Shown here one piece after another: positions 43,927 to 53,606 of a stretch of DNA of 64,000 nt. Position 1 is the first letter of the stretch; the number at the start of each line of letters is the position of its first letter. Where the stretch lies: assembly GCF_004341625.1 (NCBI RefSeq), contig NZ_SLZG01000005.1, forward strand, positions 248,001 to 312,000, read 5' to 3'. The notes below the pieces were generated by a model. The model worked only from the letters and a program-made list of their open reading frames with translations. It did not search any database and was not told the origin of the DNA. Position numbers and translations under genes: made by a program. The DNA is from Rhizobium sp. BK376. Lineage in GTDB: Bacteria > Pseudomonadota > Alphaproteobacteria > Rhizobiales > Rhizobiaceae.

Positions 43927-44304
43927 TCACCCTCCATCTCTCGATTTTTGCAAGGCTTCGCCTATGGCGATCAGCAGGGCAGGGGCATCGAACGGCTTGC
44001 GGAAAAAGCCGTTGATACCCTGAGCGCGGCCCTGGTCTGCGATTTCATGACGACCGGTAACCAGGAATACCGGCAATCCCGGTCGCGTCTTCTTCACCTC
44101 GTCACGAAGTTCGAAGCCATTCATACCGGGCATGCCGATGTCGGTGATGAGTAGGTCCAGATCCAAAAGTCCGTAGTCGAGCAGCCCCCTGGCCGAACCG
44201 AAACAGCAAGCCGCATATCCGGCGGATTCCAGAAGCTCTTCCAGCGACTCGAGCAGCCTCGGATCGTCATCAACAATCGCGACCATCGGCCTTGTCTTCT
44301 CCAT
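43927..44304 (-). CDS. Single-domain response regulator, CheY-like receiver (125 aa)
   Basis: A lone receiver domain begins MVAIVDDDPRLLES, has its phospho-acceptor Asp in LLITDIGMPGMNG and Lys in FFRKPFD, and carries no output domain. Such proteins act as phosphate sinks or relay carriers between a kinase and DNA-binding regulators. It sits between two FixJ-type genes (2 bases after the first stop and 1 base before the next start), so production of all three is coupled. Confidence 0.9.
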   Translation of the reverse strand: MEKTRPMVAIVDDDPRLLESLEELLESAGYAACCFGSARGLLDYGLLDLDLLITDIGMPGMNGFELRDEVKKTRPGLPVFLVTGRHEIADQGRAQGINGFFRKPFDAPALLIAIGEALQKSRDGG

Positions 44305-44306
44305 GC

Positions 44307-44948
44307 TTAATTTCCTCCTGCCCGGCGCGAGTGGGTTATGGGTATTCCCAGTCGCTCCGCTATCCGCACCAGATCGGCGAGCGATGCCGCCGCCATTTTT
44401 TGCATCACATTCCTCCGATGGATCTGCAGTGTAACTTCGCTGATCCCCAGCTCGGACGCCGCCTGCTTGTTCAGAAGGCCGCTGATGACGAGTGGCAGCA
44501 CCTCCCGCTCGCGCCGCGTCAGTTCGAGATATCGCTGTTTCAGCTCGCTCAGTTCGGCCCGCTCCGACCGCTTTTTCCGATCTTCGCAGATGGCCGCATG
44601 GACGGCTGCCATGAGATCCGCATCGCTGAACGGCTTCGTGAGGAAATCCACCGCGCCGCGCTTGATGGCACGCACAGAAGAGGGGATGTCACCATGTCCG
44701 GTAATGAAGACGATGGGCGGATGATCGCCCTCGGCGATCTGCCGCTGCAACTCGAGGCCGTTGATATCGGGCAACTCGACGTCAAGGATCAGGCAGGCGG
44801 GGATGTCCGGCTTCTCAGCGCCCACATACTCGCCTGCCGAGCCGTAGCCGATGGCGCGTATGTCGTGGGCTTCCAGGAGTTCGCCGAGCGCTTCCCGAAC
44901 ACGTCCGTCGTCATCGACAATGAAAACAACACGATCGTCTGTCATCAT
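44307..44948 (-). CDS. FixJ-type two-component response regulator (213 aa)
   Basis: A receiver domain (VVFIVDDDGRVREALGELLE; Asp in LILDVELPDING; Lys in FLTKPFSD) is followed by a LuxR-type helix-turn-helix (LTRREREVLPLVISGLLNKQAASELGISEVTLQ). Its ATG overlaps the stop of the large kinase by 4 bases, and the CheY-like gene follows 2 bases later. It is very close in type to the other FixJ-like protein of the operon, suggesting duplication. Confidence 0.9.
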   Translation of the reverse strand: MMTDDRVVFIVDDDGRVREALGELLEAHDIRAIGYGSAGEYVGAEKPDIPACLILDVELPDINGLELQRQIAEGDHPPIVFITGHGDIPSSVRAIKRGAVDFLTKPFSDADLMAAVHAAICEDRKKRSERAELSELKQRYLELTRREREVLPLVISGLLNKQAASELGISEVTLQIHRRNVMQKMAAASLADLVRIAERLGIPITHSRRAGGN

Positions 44949-47900
44949 GGCGCGGCTTTCGCTGTTATTGGCAAGATGAAAATGAACCGAGCGCCGTTCG
45001 GTTCATTGTTTTCGGCCCACAGCCGCCCGCCATGTGACTCGACTATCGAGCGGCAGATGGCGAGCCCCATGCCCATTCCGGTTCCCTTGGTCGTGAAGAA
45101 AGGCTCGAATATCCTGTCGGGAAATTCGATGCCGCGTCCGTGATCGCTGATTTCCGTCTGAATTTCATTCCCGGCGCGATGCGCGCGCACTTCGAGAATT
45201 TTTTCGCCTGTTGTCGGATCCATAGCCTCCATGCCGTTGCGGATGAGATTGATGAGGACCTGCTGAATCTGGATGACATCGAGCGTGACGGGCGGAAGAT
45301 TGCTCTCGATATAGATATCCATGCGAATGCGGCGGCGAGCGGCCTCTTCGGCCATGAGGCTACCTGCCTCGGCAATAACACCAGCAAGCGTCGTGCTGAT
45401 CCTTGCCTCCACGGATTGCCTGAACAGCGCACGAACGCGGCCGACGACGTCTGCCGCCGCATTGGCGTCCCGGATGATGCGCTCGGCGACGATTTTAGCG
45501 CGCGCGACATTCGGAGGATCGACCGAGAGCCAGCGATGGCAGGCATGCGAATTGGCAACGATCGCAGCCAGCGGCTGGTTCACTTCATGCGCGATCGATG
45601 CCGACAGTTCTGCAAGGCTTGCCGCCTGCGAGGCGACAGCCAGCCTCTCCTGCGTGCGCCGCAATTCCTCCTGGGTGCGCACGTCGTCATCGATGTCAAA
45701 GCTCACGCCGTACCACTGCAGCACATAGCCGCTCGCGTCGCGCAAGGGTTCGGCGCGGCCGTTGATCCAGCGATAGACACCATCGGCCCGCCGCTGCCGA
45801 TATTTCATCGCGAAGGTCTCGCCTGTAGCAAACGAGTGAACGAGCGCGTGTCCGACGGACGCCGCATCGTCGGGATGGACGGAATTCTGGATGGCCATCT
45901 GCAACCGGCTGGCATCGGGCGAATTGAGATCGGCCAATGTCAGCCCGACATACTCTGCCAGGCGTCTGTTGAGATAGGAGGGCTCTCCGTCAGGCTCGGC
46001 CGCCCAGATCAGTGTCGGTAGCGCGTCCACAAGTCTTCTCAGCTGCTTCTCGCTCTCCCTGAGCGTCTCCTCGGCGCGCAGCTGGTCGTCCACATCGTGC
46101 GAAAGACCGTACCATTGGACGATGCGCCCGCTTTCATCGCGCAGCGGCTCTGCGCTTCCCTCGACCCAGCGGTAGGCGCCATCGGCTCGCCGCAGGCGGT
46201 AGCGTCGCGAAAAGCGCTCACCGGTATTGACACTGTATTTAAGCGCCTCCGCCCATCCGGCCGCATCGTCCGGATGGATTGCTGCCTCGATGATGGCGGC
46301 CATCTGGTGCGCGTCGAGCTCGTCTGCCTTCGCCATACCCACGCCGAAAAAATCCATCAGGCGCTTGTTGAAGAAGGTCGGTTCACCGTCCGGACTAAGC
46401 CGCCAGAGAAGGCTCGGCACCATGGCCACAAGCTGCGAAAACTCCCGTTCACGGTTGCGCAGCGCCTCCTGCGCATTCATCTCATCCTCGATGTCGATCG
46501 AGGCGATGTACCATTGTACGACCGCGCCATTTGCATCACGCAGCGGCTGCGCACGCGCTTCGATCCAGCGATAACCCCCATTCATGAGGCGTCTGCGAAA
46601 CCGGTTGACGAAGGGTTGGCCGGTCGCAAAGCCATTTTTTGCCTTCGCAAACATTGCCGGAAAGTCTTGCGGATGCGCTACGTCTCGGGCCAGCATGTCG
46701 AAGTCCTCGATCTGCGCCATCGGCGTACCAGCTTGCTCCTGATATCGCTTGCTGACATAGGTCATCCTGCCTGAAGGGGCGAAGCTCAGAATACTGAAGG
46801 GCACGGCGTCGATCATTTGCTCCAGCTGCTGCTTGCTGTTCCGTAGCGCTTCTTCAGCCTGCACAAGGTCGTCGATATCGTGTGAAAGCCCGTACCATTG
46901 GACGATGCGGCCGTCGTCATCCAGCATCGGCTCTGCGCTGCCTTCCACCCAGCGGTAGACACCATCTGCGCGTCGCAGGCGATATTTCATGGAGAAGCGT
47001 TCGCCGGTTCCTACGCTGTGAAACAGCGCCTGGGTCATGCGTGTTGAGTCGTCCGGATGTACGGCGGCCTGAATGATAGCCGCCAAGGGATGGACGCCTT
47101 CAACATCGACGTCGCCCAAATCCAGACCCAGAAAATCGATGAGTCGTTGGTTGAAGAAGTTAGGCACGCCGTCGGGCGTCAGCCGCCAGAGGTAGCTGGG
47201 CACCATGTTCACGAGCTGCGAGAATTCCCGCTCCCGCGTGCGCAATGCCTCCTCGGCCTTCACCTCGTCATCGATGTCGATAGAGATTGCAAACCATTCC
47301 ACTATGGTGCCGTCATCATCCCGCGATGGTTCCCATCGACCGTCAACCCAGCGATAGACGCCATCTGCTCGAAGCATACGATATTTCATCGCATTGGGTT
47401 TGCCGGTCGCAACCGAGTGGCGGACTGCGTCCAGTAGCCTGGTCGAATCCTCGGGGTGCACGTAGGTGTGCATGGCGGTTGCCAAACGACTGCGGTCCGG
47501 ATTGTCCAGTTGCGTGAGACTGTCGACGCCGAAAAAATCGAGCAGGCGTTTGTTGAAGAAAGTCGGCTGGCCCTCGGGGGTCAGACGCCTGATCTGGGCG
47601 GGAACCATGTTGATGAGCTGTGAAAGCTCCCGCTCCCGGTCCCGCAATGCCTCTTGTGCGATCACCAAGTCGTGGATGTCGAAGTTTATACCGTTCCATC
47701 GCGTAATCTCGCCATTGGCGCCACGCATGGCGGTGGCATGTGTCTGTACCCACCGATAAGTGCCATCGAACAGCCGTTGGCGATGCCTAACCATATAAGG
47801 CTCACCGGTGGCCAAGCTCTTGGCGAACAATGTTCCCGCGACCTCAAGGTCATCCGGGTGAATGGTCGCGGCTAGGATGTTGGAGAGCCGAGCGTGGTCA

Positions 47901-48946
47901 GCCTGATCCTTTTCGTCCATGTTGAAGCCGTAGAACTCACGCAACTGCTTGCTGAAGTAGAATGGCTCGCCGGTTGGTGTCGTGCACCAGATACGCGCCG
48001 GGAGTGTTTCAACAAGCTCACGTAGCGAGCGCTCGCTTTCGCGCAGGGTAGATAACGCCAACTGATGTTGACGGGATATGGCGGCGACGATGAGTGCCGA
48101 AAACGCAGAGATCACCAGAAAGAGCTGCAGCATGATCTGCCTATGGCGCTGAGTCTCGGGATCGCCAACAAACTGGCCGGCGCCTGATATCGTGAAGACC
48201 GCTGCAAGCAGCGCCAACAAAGCCAGCGTCACAACCGCTCCCTTGAACTCGAAGCGTACTGCTGCCCATAACAGGGGAGGCATGATGATGTAAGCGAAGG
48301 GCAGGTAGCCGCTGAGCGAGAGGACGGCAATGCCGAGGAAGATCAGCCCGAGAACCGAGGCTTCCGCCCATCGCGCCGGCGAGAATTCGGTTTTGTCACG
48401 CCAGTCCTGAAACACGAGCAATGCCAGCGGCGCGACGATCAGGACACCGGTGGCGTCCCCGATCCAAAAGAGGGGCCAGGCGCCCGTGAAGGTCTGCGAA
48501 TATATGCCGAACCAGGCCAGCGTCGCACTGCCGATCGTCGCGCTCACAACAGGTGCAATTCCTGCGCACAGCACGATGAAGGTGATGACTTCGTGCAAGG
48601 TTTCCAATCGCACGGATCGGTTTAAGGCCCAGTTCACCAGCCATGCGCCAAGCATCGCTTCAAGGGCATTCCCGGCATAGATGAGAACGGCCGCAGGGAA
48701 TGGACTATGGAACCACAGGACGTTGCTGAGTAGCTCGGCAAAACAGCCCGCCAGCACCCACCATGGCCAGCTCCGCATGGGAGCGAGGATCAGCGTTGCG
48801 ATAAAAAGCCCGCTCGGAGGCCAGATGGAAATACCCGTTCCGGGAACGATTGCAAGCGCTTGAGCGAAACCGCAACCCAGGACATAAGCGATAAAAAAGA
48901 GACCCAGATGCCGAAGGTTGGGACGGTACGGCCAGGCGGGCGTCAT
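44945..48946 (-). CDS. MASE1 - six PAS domain sensor histidine kinase (1333 aa)
   Basis: The N-terminal 300 residues form a MASE1-type membrane sensor of about eight helices (GTGISIWPPSGLFIATLIL; FWIGDATGVLIVAPLALLVF). Six consecutive PAS/PAC units of about 130 residues follow (about 303-1095), several nearly identical to each other: the start SQLV.MVPS.LWRL.PDG..FFN recurs, as does YRWVEGSAEP. The kinase core starts with the phospho-acceptor His in LSASIAHEVNQPLAA and ends with an ATPase domain (QVLINLIRNGMEAM; GMGMGLAICRSIVESHGG), as in FixL. ATG 48946 with AGGAG is chosen because it starts the first membrane helix properly. Three response-regulator genes follow in the same operon. Confidence 0.9.
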   Translation of the reverse strand: MTPAWPYRPNLRHLGLFFIAYVLGCGFAQALAIVPGTGISIWPPSGLFIATLILAPMRSWPWWVLAGCFAELLSNVLWFHSPFPAAVLIYAGNALEAMLGAWLVNWALNRSVRLETLHEVITFIVLCAGIAPVVSATIGSATLAWFGIYSQTFTGAWPLFWIGDATGVLIVAPLALLVFQDWRDKTEFSPARWAEASVLGLIFLGIAVLSLSGYLPFAYIIMPPLLWAAVRFEFKGAVVTLALLALLAAVFTISGAGQFVGDPETQRHRQIMLQLFLVISAFSALIVAAISRQHQLALSTLRESERSLRELVETLPARIWCTTPTGEPFYFSKQLREFYGFNMDEKDQADHARLSNILAATIHPDDLEVAGTLFAKSLATGEPYMVRHRQRLFDGTYRWVQTHATAMRGANGEITRWNGINFDIHDLVIAQEALRDRERELSQLINMVPAQIRRLTPEGQPTFFNKRLLDFFGVDSLTQLDNPDRSRLATAMHTYVHPEDSTRLLDAVRHSVATGKPNAMKYRMLRADGVYRWVDGRWEPSRDDDGTIVEWFAISIDIDDEVKAEEALRTREREFSQLVNMVPSYLWRLTPDGVPNFFNQRLIDFLGLDLGDVDVEGVHPLAAIIQAAVHPDDSTRMTQALFHSVGTGERFSMKYRLRRADGVYRWVEGSAEPMLDDDGRIVQWYGLSHDIDDLVQAEEALRNSKQQLEQMIDAVPFSILSFAPSGRMTYVSKRYQEQAGTPMAQIEDFDMLARDVAHPQDFPAMFAKAKNGFATGQPFVNRFRRRLMNGGYRWIEARAQPLRDANGAVVQWYIASIDIEDEMNAQEALRNREREFSQLVAMVPSLLWRLSPDGEPTFFNKRLMDFFGVGMAKADELDAHQMAAIIEAAIHPDDAAGWAEALKYSVNTGERFSRRYRLRRADGAYRWVEGSAEPLRDESGRIVQWYGLSHDVDDQLRAEETLRESEKQLRRLVDALPTLIWAAEPDGEPSYLNRRLAEYVGLTLADLNSPDASRLQMAIQNSVHPDDAASVGHALVHSFATGETFAMKYRQRRADGVYRWINGRAEPLRDASGYVLQWYGVSFDIDDDVRTQEELRRTQERLAVASQAASLAELSASIAHEVNQPLAAIVANSHACHRWLSVDPPNVARAKIVAERIIRDANAAADVVGRVRALFRQSVEARISTTLAGVIAEAGSLMAEEAARRRIRMDIYIESNLPPVTLDVIQIQQVLINLIRNGMEAMDPTTGEKILEVRAHRAGNEIQTEISDHGRGIEFPDRIFEPFFTTKGTGMGMGLAICRSIVESHGGRLWAENNEPNGARFIFILPITAKAAP

Positions 48947-49343
48947 CGGCTGCTCCTGCAGGACAAAGAAAGCCTGGGATCGCCAGCGTTTCGAATGGTT
49001 TAGTCTCGACATTGACGCTGATGAGCCCACGCTGCAGCCTAGTCTGGCCACCGCGCCGCCGCAACTTATGGAAATCCATGTATTGGCGACCACGTGATCG
49101 CTTCGTCGCTTTGATAGAAGGCCGACGAGCCTCCATGATGTCCGACGTCCGCTCGCAGCCTGTCGTGATATCGCCGGCGGGACGAAGAGGTATGCACGTT
49201 GATGACCGGCAACGGGGCCGGCGTTCCAATAAGAATGAACTGCATGCTCGGTGTCGGGATCAGCAGAAACATGCTGATCCCGACTGAGGCGTAGCGGAGC
49301 AGGAGCACGGGGCGGCGATCCGTTCCGTAGGCGCTAGGCGCTG
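48947..49343. other. Intergenic region with a strong hairpin
   Basis: This region lies upstream of the kinase gene and downstream of the Tat hydrolase, both on the minus strand. The kinase frame stays open into it without membrane-protein character. The notable element is the hairpin at 49253-49284; no gene is supported. Confidence 0.5.
49253..49284 (-). terminator. Hairpin terminator after the Tat hydrolase gene
   Basis: A perfect 13-bp stem (49253-49265 with 49272-49284) and a 6-base loop lie 60 bases downstream of the hydrolase stop on the minus strand. No T-run follows in either direction. It probably separates hydrolase and kinase transcripts. Confidence 0.55.
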
Positions 49344-50330
49344 CTAGCCCTTGATGAAGGCGAGCAGATCGGCGTTGACCTGGTCCTGATGCGTCGCGGT
49401 GATGCCATGCGGCGCGCCCGGATAATAAATATCCTTCGCACCCTTGATCAGCCGGGCAGACTTGACGGCGGAATCCTTGACCGGAACGATCTGATCGTCC
49501 TCGCCGTGCAGGACGAGCGTCGGCACATCAAATTTCTTGAGGTCTTCCGTGAAGTCGGTTTCCGAGAATGCCTTGACGCTTGCATGGGCGTTCAGGAGCC
49601 CGGCCTGCATGCTCCAGAGCCAGAATTGGTCGAGGGTGCCCTGGGAGACAACAGCGCTCGGCCGATTGGCCCCGTAGAATTGCGGAGCCAGATCGCGGTA
49701 AAACTGCGAGCGGTCCTTGACCAGGCCGGCGCGTATCGCGTCGAAGACCTCGATCGGCAGGCCTTCTGGATTGGTCGCCGACTTCACCATGATCGGCGGT
49801 ACCGCGGCGATCAGTACGGCCTTGGCAACGCGGCTCGTGCCGTGCCGGCCGATATAGCGAGCGACTTCGCCGCCGCCGGTCGAATGGCCAACCAGCGTCA
49901 CGTCGTTGAGATCGAGCGCCTCGATAACGGCCGCCAGATCGTCGGCATAACCGTTCATGTCGTTGCCGGACTTTGCCTGGCTGGAGCGGCCATGGCCGCG
50001 TCGGTCATGCGCCACGACGCGAAAGCCCTGCTGGGCAAGGAACAGCATCTGCCCGTCCCATGCATCGGAGTTCAGCGGCCAGCCGTGGGAGAATGTGATG
50101 ACCGGACCGGTACCCCAGTCCTTGTAGTAAATCTCTGTGCCGTCCGCGGTGATAATGGTGCTCCCGGCTTGCTTTATGGGGCCGCCGGCGGGCGAGGGGG
50201 CATTTTGCTTCGACGCGGCCTTGGCTGCTGCCGCAGCGGGCACGCCGATCGCAACGCTCGCGGCAATACTGCCCAGCAGGAGCCCTCGGCGGGAAGCGCT
50301 TGCGGTCGACAGATCTGAAATATCTCGCAT
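49344..50330 (-). CDS. Exported alpha/beta hydrolase, chloroperoxidase-like (328 aa)
   Basis: A Tat signal ([22 protein letters not shown]) leads a classical alpha/beta hydrolase. Visible features are the oxyanion-region [13 protein letters not shown], the nucleophile Ser in VGHSTGGGE, the acid in [10 protein letters not shown] and His in [11 protein letters not shown]. This sequence type is annotated as non-haem chloroperoxidase/arylesterase. The physiological role is usually ester hydrolysis or perhydrolysis. Because of the signal it acts in the periplasm. It stands alone, with a hairpin behind it. Confidence 0.88.
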   Translation of the reverse strand: MRDISDLSTASASRRGLLLGSIAASVAIGVPAAAAAKAASKQNAPSPAGGPIKQAGSTIITADGTEIYYKDWGTGPVITFSHGWPLNSDAWDGQMLFLAQQGFRVVAHDRRGHGRSSQAKSGNDMNGYADDLAAVIEALDLNDVTLVGHSTGGGEVARYIGRHGTSRVAKAVLIAAVPPIMVKSATNPEGLPIEVFDAIRAGLVKDRSQFYRDLAPQFYGANRPSAVVSQGTLDQFWLWSMQAGLLNAHASVKAFSETDFTEDLKKFDVPTLVLHGEDDQIVPVKDSAVKSARLIKGAKDIYYPGAPHGITATHQDQVNADLLAFIKG

Positions 50331-50605
50331 TCTCTATCCTTTGCTATGGAGATGACTAGGGAAGGAGGATGCCGACCGCGGCTGCGGAAAACTATCGGAC
50401 CGAAGCATTTCCCGGCTGTGCGAAAGGTTAGGCCACCAGGTCGAATGATTAGGGAGCGTTGCTCTTGGGAATTGGTGTCGGGCGTCACTCCCGGACGGCA
50501 AACGCATCGCGCTTAAGCCCAAAACAAAACACTGTCACATAAGCTCCCTATGCCTGCTGTTGACGCTCCCGGCGTCGCGAACAAGCTTTTGAGATCGGGT
50601 TGGAG

Positions 50606-51124
50606 ATGGGCGTTAAGAACTATTTGATCGAGGGTGTTTCTGGGACCGGAAAGACATCGGTTGCCACCGAACTGCATCGACGCGGCTACCACGTTATCCA
50701 TGGCGACCGCGAGCTGGCTTATAAAGGCAATTCAGAAACGGGTGAGCCAATGGACGGTTCGGTGCTTGAGCAGTCCATTCTGGATGTAGGCTTTGGCCAT
50801 AAGCACCACCTTTGGGATGTCGACAAAGTCAGATCCCTGGTCGCTGACCGAAGCCACGCGATCTCCTTCTTCTGCGGAGGCTCCAGGAATTTCAATCGCT
50901 TCATTGATCTGTTCGATGGGGTTTTCGTTCTCGATGTCGATCTGGACACGCTGGACAGACGGCTTGCCAGCAGACCGGAAGACGAATTTGGCGGAAAGCC
51001 GGCCGAACGAGAATTCATTCGGCGGCTGCACGCAACGCAGGAGGATGTTCCGAAGAACGCGACGAGGATTGACGCCAATGCTCCGCTCGCCAGCGTTGTC
51101 GATGATATTCTCTCTAAATGCTGA
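50606..51124 (+). CDS. P-loop kinase-like ATPase (172 aa)
   Basis: This small nucleotide-binding protein has Walker A GVSGTGKTS at residues 9-17, then the nucleotide-kinase-like HVIHGDRELAY. Later come ISFFCGGSRNFNRFIDLFD and the LID-like DRRLASRPEDEFG. It resembles uncharacterised adenylate-kinase-like proteins of rhizobia. The substrate is unknown. ATG 50606 is preferred over TTG 50600. It converges with the NmrA-like gene across a hairpin. Confidence 0.8.
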   Translation: MGVKNYLIEGVSGTGKTSVATELHRRGYHVIHGDRELAYKGNSETGEPMDGSVLEQSILDVGFGHKHHLWDVDKVRSLVADRSHAISFFCGGSRNFNRFIDLFDGVFVLDVDLDTLDRRLASRPEDEFGGKPAEREFIRRLHATQEDVPKNATRIDANAPLASVVDDILSKC

Positions 51125-51258
51125 GATTAGGTGGGTCTGCTGATCGCACGTTGAGGGAAGCTCTTTCCGGCTGGCCGACATCTCTTCGGCTATCGATAGC
51201 CGACCCCGCGATATAGTCGGCCAGCATGCTCCTCGAACTCTTCCTGCTCGAAAAGCGT

Positions 51259-51288
51259 CGTGGCCGCGCCATTTCAGCTGCGGCCACG
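51259..51288. terminator. Shared hairpin terminator between convergent genes
   Basis: A perfect 9-bp GC-rich stem (51259-51267 with 51280-51288) with a 12-base loop lies between the convergent P-loop gene (stop 51124) and NmrA-like gene (stop 51297). Confidence 0.5.
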
Positions 51289-51296
51289 CCGAGCAA

Positions 51297-52052
51297 TTAC
51301 TTTCTCGATTGGTAGTGGCTGAACCAGCCTTCGAAGCCGATATGGCCGAGCCGAGCATTGCCAATGGGCACAAGCGAACCGTCAAGCAGCTTCGTGCCGA
51401 AATAGAGCGTGTTAGGATCGGCCACGACCTTGCGGGTATCGTTGGTCGCCTTCATGAAACGCGCCGCGATCTCGTTCAGGCGAATTTTTTCGGGACCGGC
51501 AATCTCGATCGTGCCGTTGATCGGCGCGCTGGTTGCCACGTCGGCCATCGCGTCGGCCACGTCCTCCGAAGAAATCGGCTGCACATAGGCCGACGACAGA
51601 TGGACCGTGTCGCCGACCGTACCGGACTGGACGATGCCGGGGAGAAATTCGAAGAACTGCGTCGAATGTACGATCGTGTAGGGGATCCGAGAACCCTTGA
51701 TCAAATCTTCCTGCACCAGCTTGGCGCGCATGTAGCCACTATCCTGCAGCCGCTCCACGCCGACGATGGAAAGGGCGATATGATGTTGAACGCCTGCCGC
51801 TGCTTCCGCCTTCAGCAGGTTGTGTCCGGCGGTCTGGAAGAAATCCATCACGGCCTTGTCTTCGAAGGAGGGCGAATTGGCGAGGTCGATCACGACATTT
51901 GCGCCAGCCAGCGCTTCGTCCAGCCCCTTGCCGGTCAGCGTATCGACGCCGGAATTCGGGGAGGCGGCGAGAACGTCGTGTCCTTTTTTTCTGAGCCGCT
52001 CGACTGTCTTCGAGCCGATGAGCCCAGTGCCACCAATGACGACGATCTTCAT
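51297..52052 (-). CDS. NmrA-like NAD(P)-binding protein (251 aa)
   Basis: This atypical short-chain dehydrogenase has the Rossmann loop VVIGGTGLIGSKTVERLRKKGHDVLAAS. The central segment is NLLKAEAAAGVQHHIALSIVGVERL and the end is VADPNTLYFGTKLLDGSLVP. Such NmrA/YtfG-like proteins sense or reduce quinones or NAD(P) state. The active-site tyrosine of classical SDRs is not evident. ATG 52052 has AAGGAG upstream. It is divergent from the AhpD-like gene (290 bases between starts), a pairing that suggests joint redox-stress control. Confidence 0.86.
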   Translation of the reverse strand: MKIVVIGGTGLIGSKTVERLRKKGHDVLAASPNSGVDTLTGKGLDEALAGANVVIDLANSPSFEDKAVMDFFQTAGHNLLKAEAAAGVQHHIALSIVGVERLQDSGYMRAKLVQEDLIKGSRIPYTIVHSTQFFEFLPGIVQSGTVGDTVHLSSAYVQPISSEDVADAMADVATSAPINGTIEIAGPEKIRLNEIAARFMKATNDTRKVVADPNTLYFGTKLLDGSLVPIGNARLGHIGFEGWFSHYQSRK

Positions 52053-52342
52053 GTCCAGTCTCCTTGTCGTGGTTGATTGAAGGCTCGATTGCCCCACGGG
52101 AGAATGCGTCGGATCGCGATGCCGGACCATTCTACGGGGGGAGCGGTCATCTAATCCGGAAGTATAGGAATAGCTGTCCCAAACGATGGGAAGCTCGACC
52201 GCTCACGAGGATTCCACTCCGTTCAGCATTAGCCGAACGCACCGTCTGGCCAGATGGATGGGCAGGAGCAGCACGTTACTTTCCGTCGCGGGTGAGAGCC
52301 CTGTGGCATCAAGCCCGATCAAACCACTTCTCGGAGATTGCA

Positions 52343-52798
52343 ATGATTAAGCGCCTAAACATATTCGCCAGGAAAAACGACGGCATCGAAGGCCTCGCTG
52401 CCGTCGAGGGATGGATCGCCAAGAGCTTCGATCCCAAGTTGATGGAACTGATTAAAGTACGGGTGTCCCAGATCAACGGATGTACCCATTGCCTGCACAT
52501 GCATCGTCAGGACGCACTCAAAATGGGCGAGACCGACGAGCGGATGCTGCTCCTCAGCGCCTGGCGCGAATCGCAGCTCTATACCGAGCAGGAACGTGCC
52601 GCACTCGCCTGGGCCGAGGCGCTCACCAACATCAGAGAGGGTCATGCATCGGATGCCGACTACGAGGCTGCACGGACTCAGTTCTCGGAAGACGAGCTTC
52701 TGACGCTTTCCATCGGCGTCGCAATGATCAACGCCTGGAACAGGCTGGCAATCGGCTTCCGGCTGCAACATCCCGCCGATCACAAGCGCGCTGCCTAA
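52343..52798 (+). CDS. AhpD-like carboxymuconolactone decarboxylase-family protein (151 aa)
   Basis: This is an alkylhydroperoxidase-D-type protein with the CxxC-H redox motif NGCTHCLHMH (residues 46-55) and the following family helices (RMLLLSAWRESQLYTEQERAALAWAEALT). It should reduce peroxides or act as an organic-hydroperoxide/thiol reductase. ATG 52343 follows GGAGATTGCA; the frame is open upstream but that part has no family resemblance. Confidence 0.9.
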   Translation: MIKRLNIFARKNDGIEGLAAVEGWIAKSFDPKLMELIKVRVSQINGCTHCLHMHRQDALKMGETDERMLLLSAWRESQLYTEQERAALAWAEALTNIREGHASDADYEAARTQFSEDELLTLSIGVAMINAWNRLAIGFRLQHPADHKRAA

Positions 52799-52816
52799 TT
52801 CGGTTGCATAGATATT

Positions 52817-52842
52817 GACCGGGCGAATGTGTTCGTCCGGTC
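52817..52842. terminator. Shared hairpin terminator between convergent genes
   Basis: An 11-bp stem with one G-T pair (52817-52827 with 52832-52842) and a 4-base loop lies between the AhpD-like gene (stop 52798) and the convergent hydrolase gene (stop 52861). Confidence 0.6.
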
Positions 52843-52860
52843 GCCTCGCAAAGCAATAGG

Positions 52861-53496
52861 CTAGAGCCGACGGCTCCACGCGGCCACGCGTTTCGCCACG
52901 GTCTCGATATGTTCGGCCTGAGTGAATCCGGAAACAGTCTTGCGCGGCTTCAGATCGTGGTCGCCATCCTCAAGCCATAGCATCTCGATGTGATTGGATA
53001 GATGATATCCATCGACTTCTTCCCGCGATCCGAACTGATCCCGGGTTCCCTGGCAGACCAAGGTAGGTGTCCTGAGGTCCGCCAAGTGCGCGGTGCGGAG
53101 GCTGTCGGGCTTGCCGATGGGATGGAATGGGTAGCCCAGACACAAGAGGCCGCGGATCTTTCCGGAATCATAAAGGTCATCGGCGATCATGCTGGCAACG
53201 CGCCCGCCCATCGACTTGCCGCCGATGACTAGGGCATGCGACGCCGGGACATCGTCGATCGCTGCCCTGTACTCCTGCTGCAATATTTCCATACGCGGCG
53301 GAGGCGTCCGCTTTCCCGAAGAACGCCTTGCGGCCATGTAGCCGAATTCGAAACGCAGAAGTCTGATGCCGTTAGTCGCAAAACTGAGTGCAATCGCCTG
53401 CATCCACGGAGTGTCCATCGCGCCGCCAGCTCCGTGCGCAAGCAAGATCGTAACGTCGGCATCGTCCGGGCCTGTCGCGAGAATGTCGAGGGGCAT
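52861..53496 (-). CDS. Alpha/beta hydrolase, KANL3/Tex30 type (211 aa)
   Basis: This is a short alpha/beta hydrolase of the Tex30/KANL3-like family. It shows LLAHGAGGAMDTPWMQ, the nucleophile Ser in VIGGKSMGGRVASM, the acid in CQGTRDQFGS and the final His in EDGDHDLKP. It probably hydrolyses an ester or thioester. ATG 53496 with GGAG nine bases upstream gives the family N-terminus. ATG 53538 and TTG 53553 are alternatives. It lies 110 bases after the MarR gene on the same strand. Confidence 0.82.
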   Translation of the reverse strand: MPLDILATGPDDADVTILLAHGAGGAMDTPWMQAIALSFATNGIRLLRFEFGYMAARRSSGKRTPPPRMEILQQEYRAAIDDVPASHALVIGGKSMGGRVASMIADDLYDSGKIRGLLCLGYPFHPIGKPDSLRTAHLADLRTPTLVCQGTRDQFGSREEVDGYHLSNHIEMLWLEDGDHDLKPRKTVSGFTQAEHIETVAKRVAAWSRRL

Positions 53497-53606
53497 ATGC
53501 GGCACTCCAAAGCTTCGGATGACGCGTTGTACATGCATTGATGATGCCGTCAAAGGTTGGGAAAGGCGGCTTTGCTCGCCGGACTGTATCGGAGGTCGAC
53601 GCCGGA

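Noticed and set aside
45000..48000. Repeated blocks in the sensor kinase considered as a DNA repeat or CRISPR-like array
   Set aside because: The repeats are about 390 bases apart and encode homologous PAS units in frame, so they are protein-domain duplications and not a DNA repeat element.
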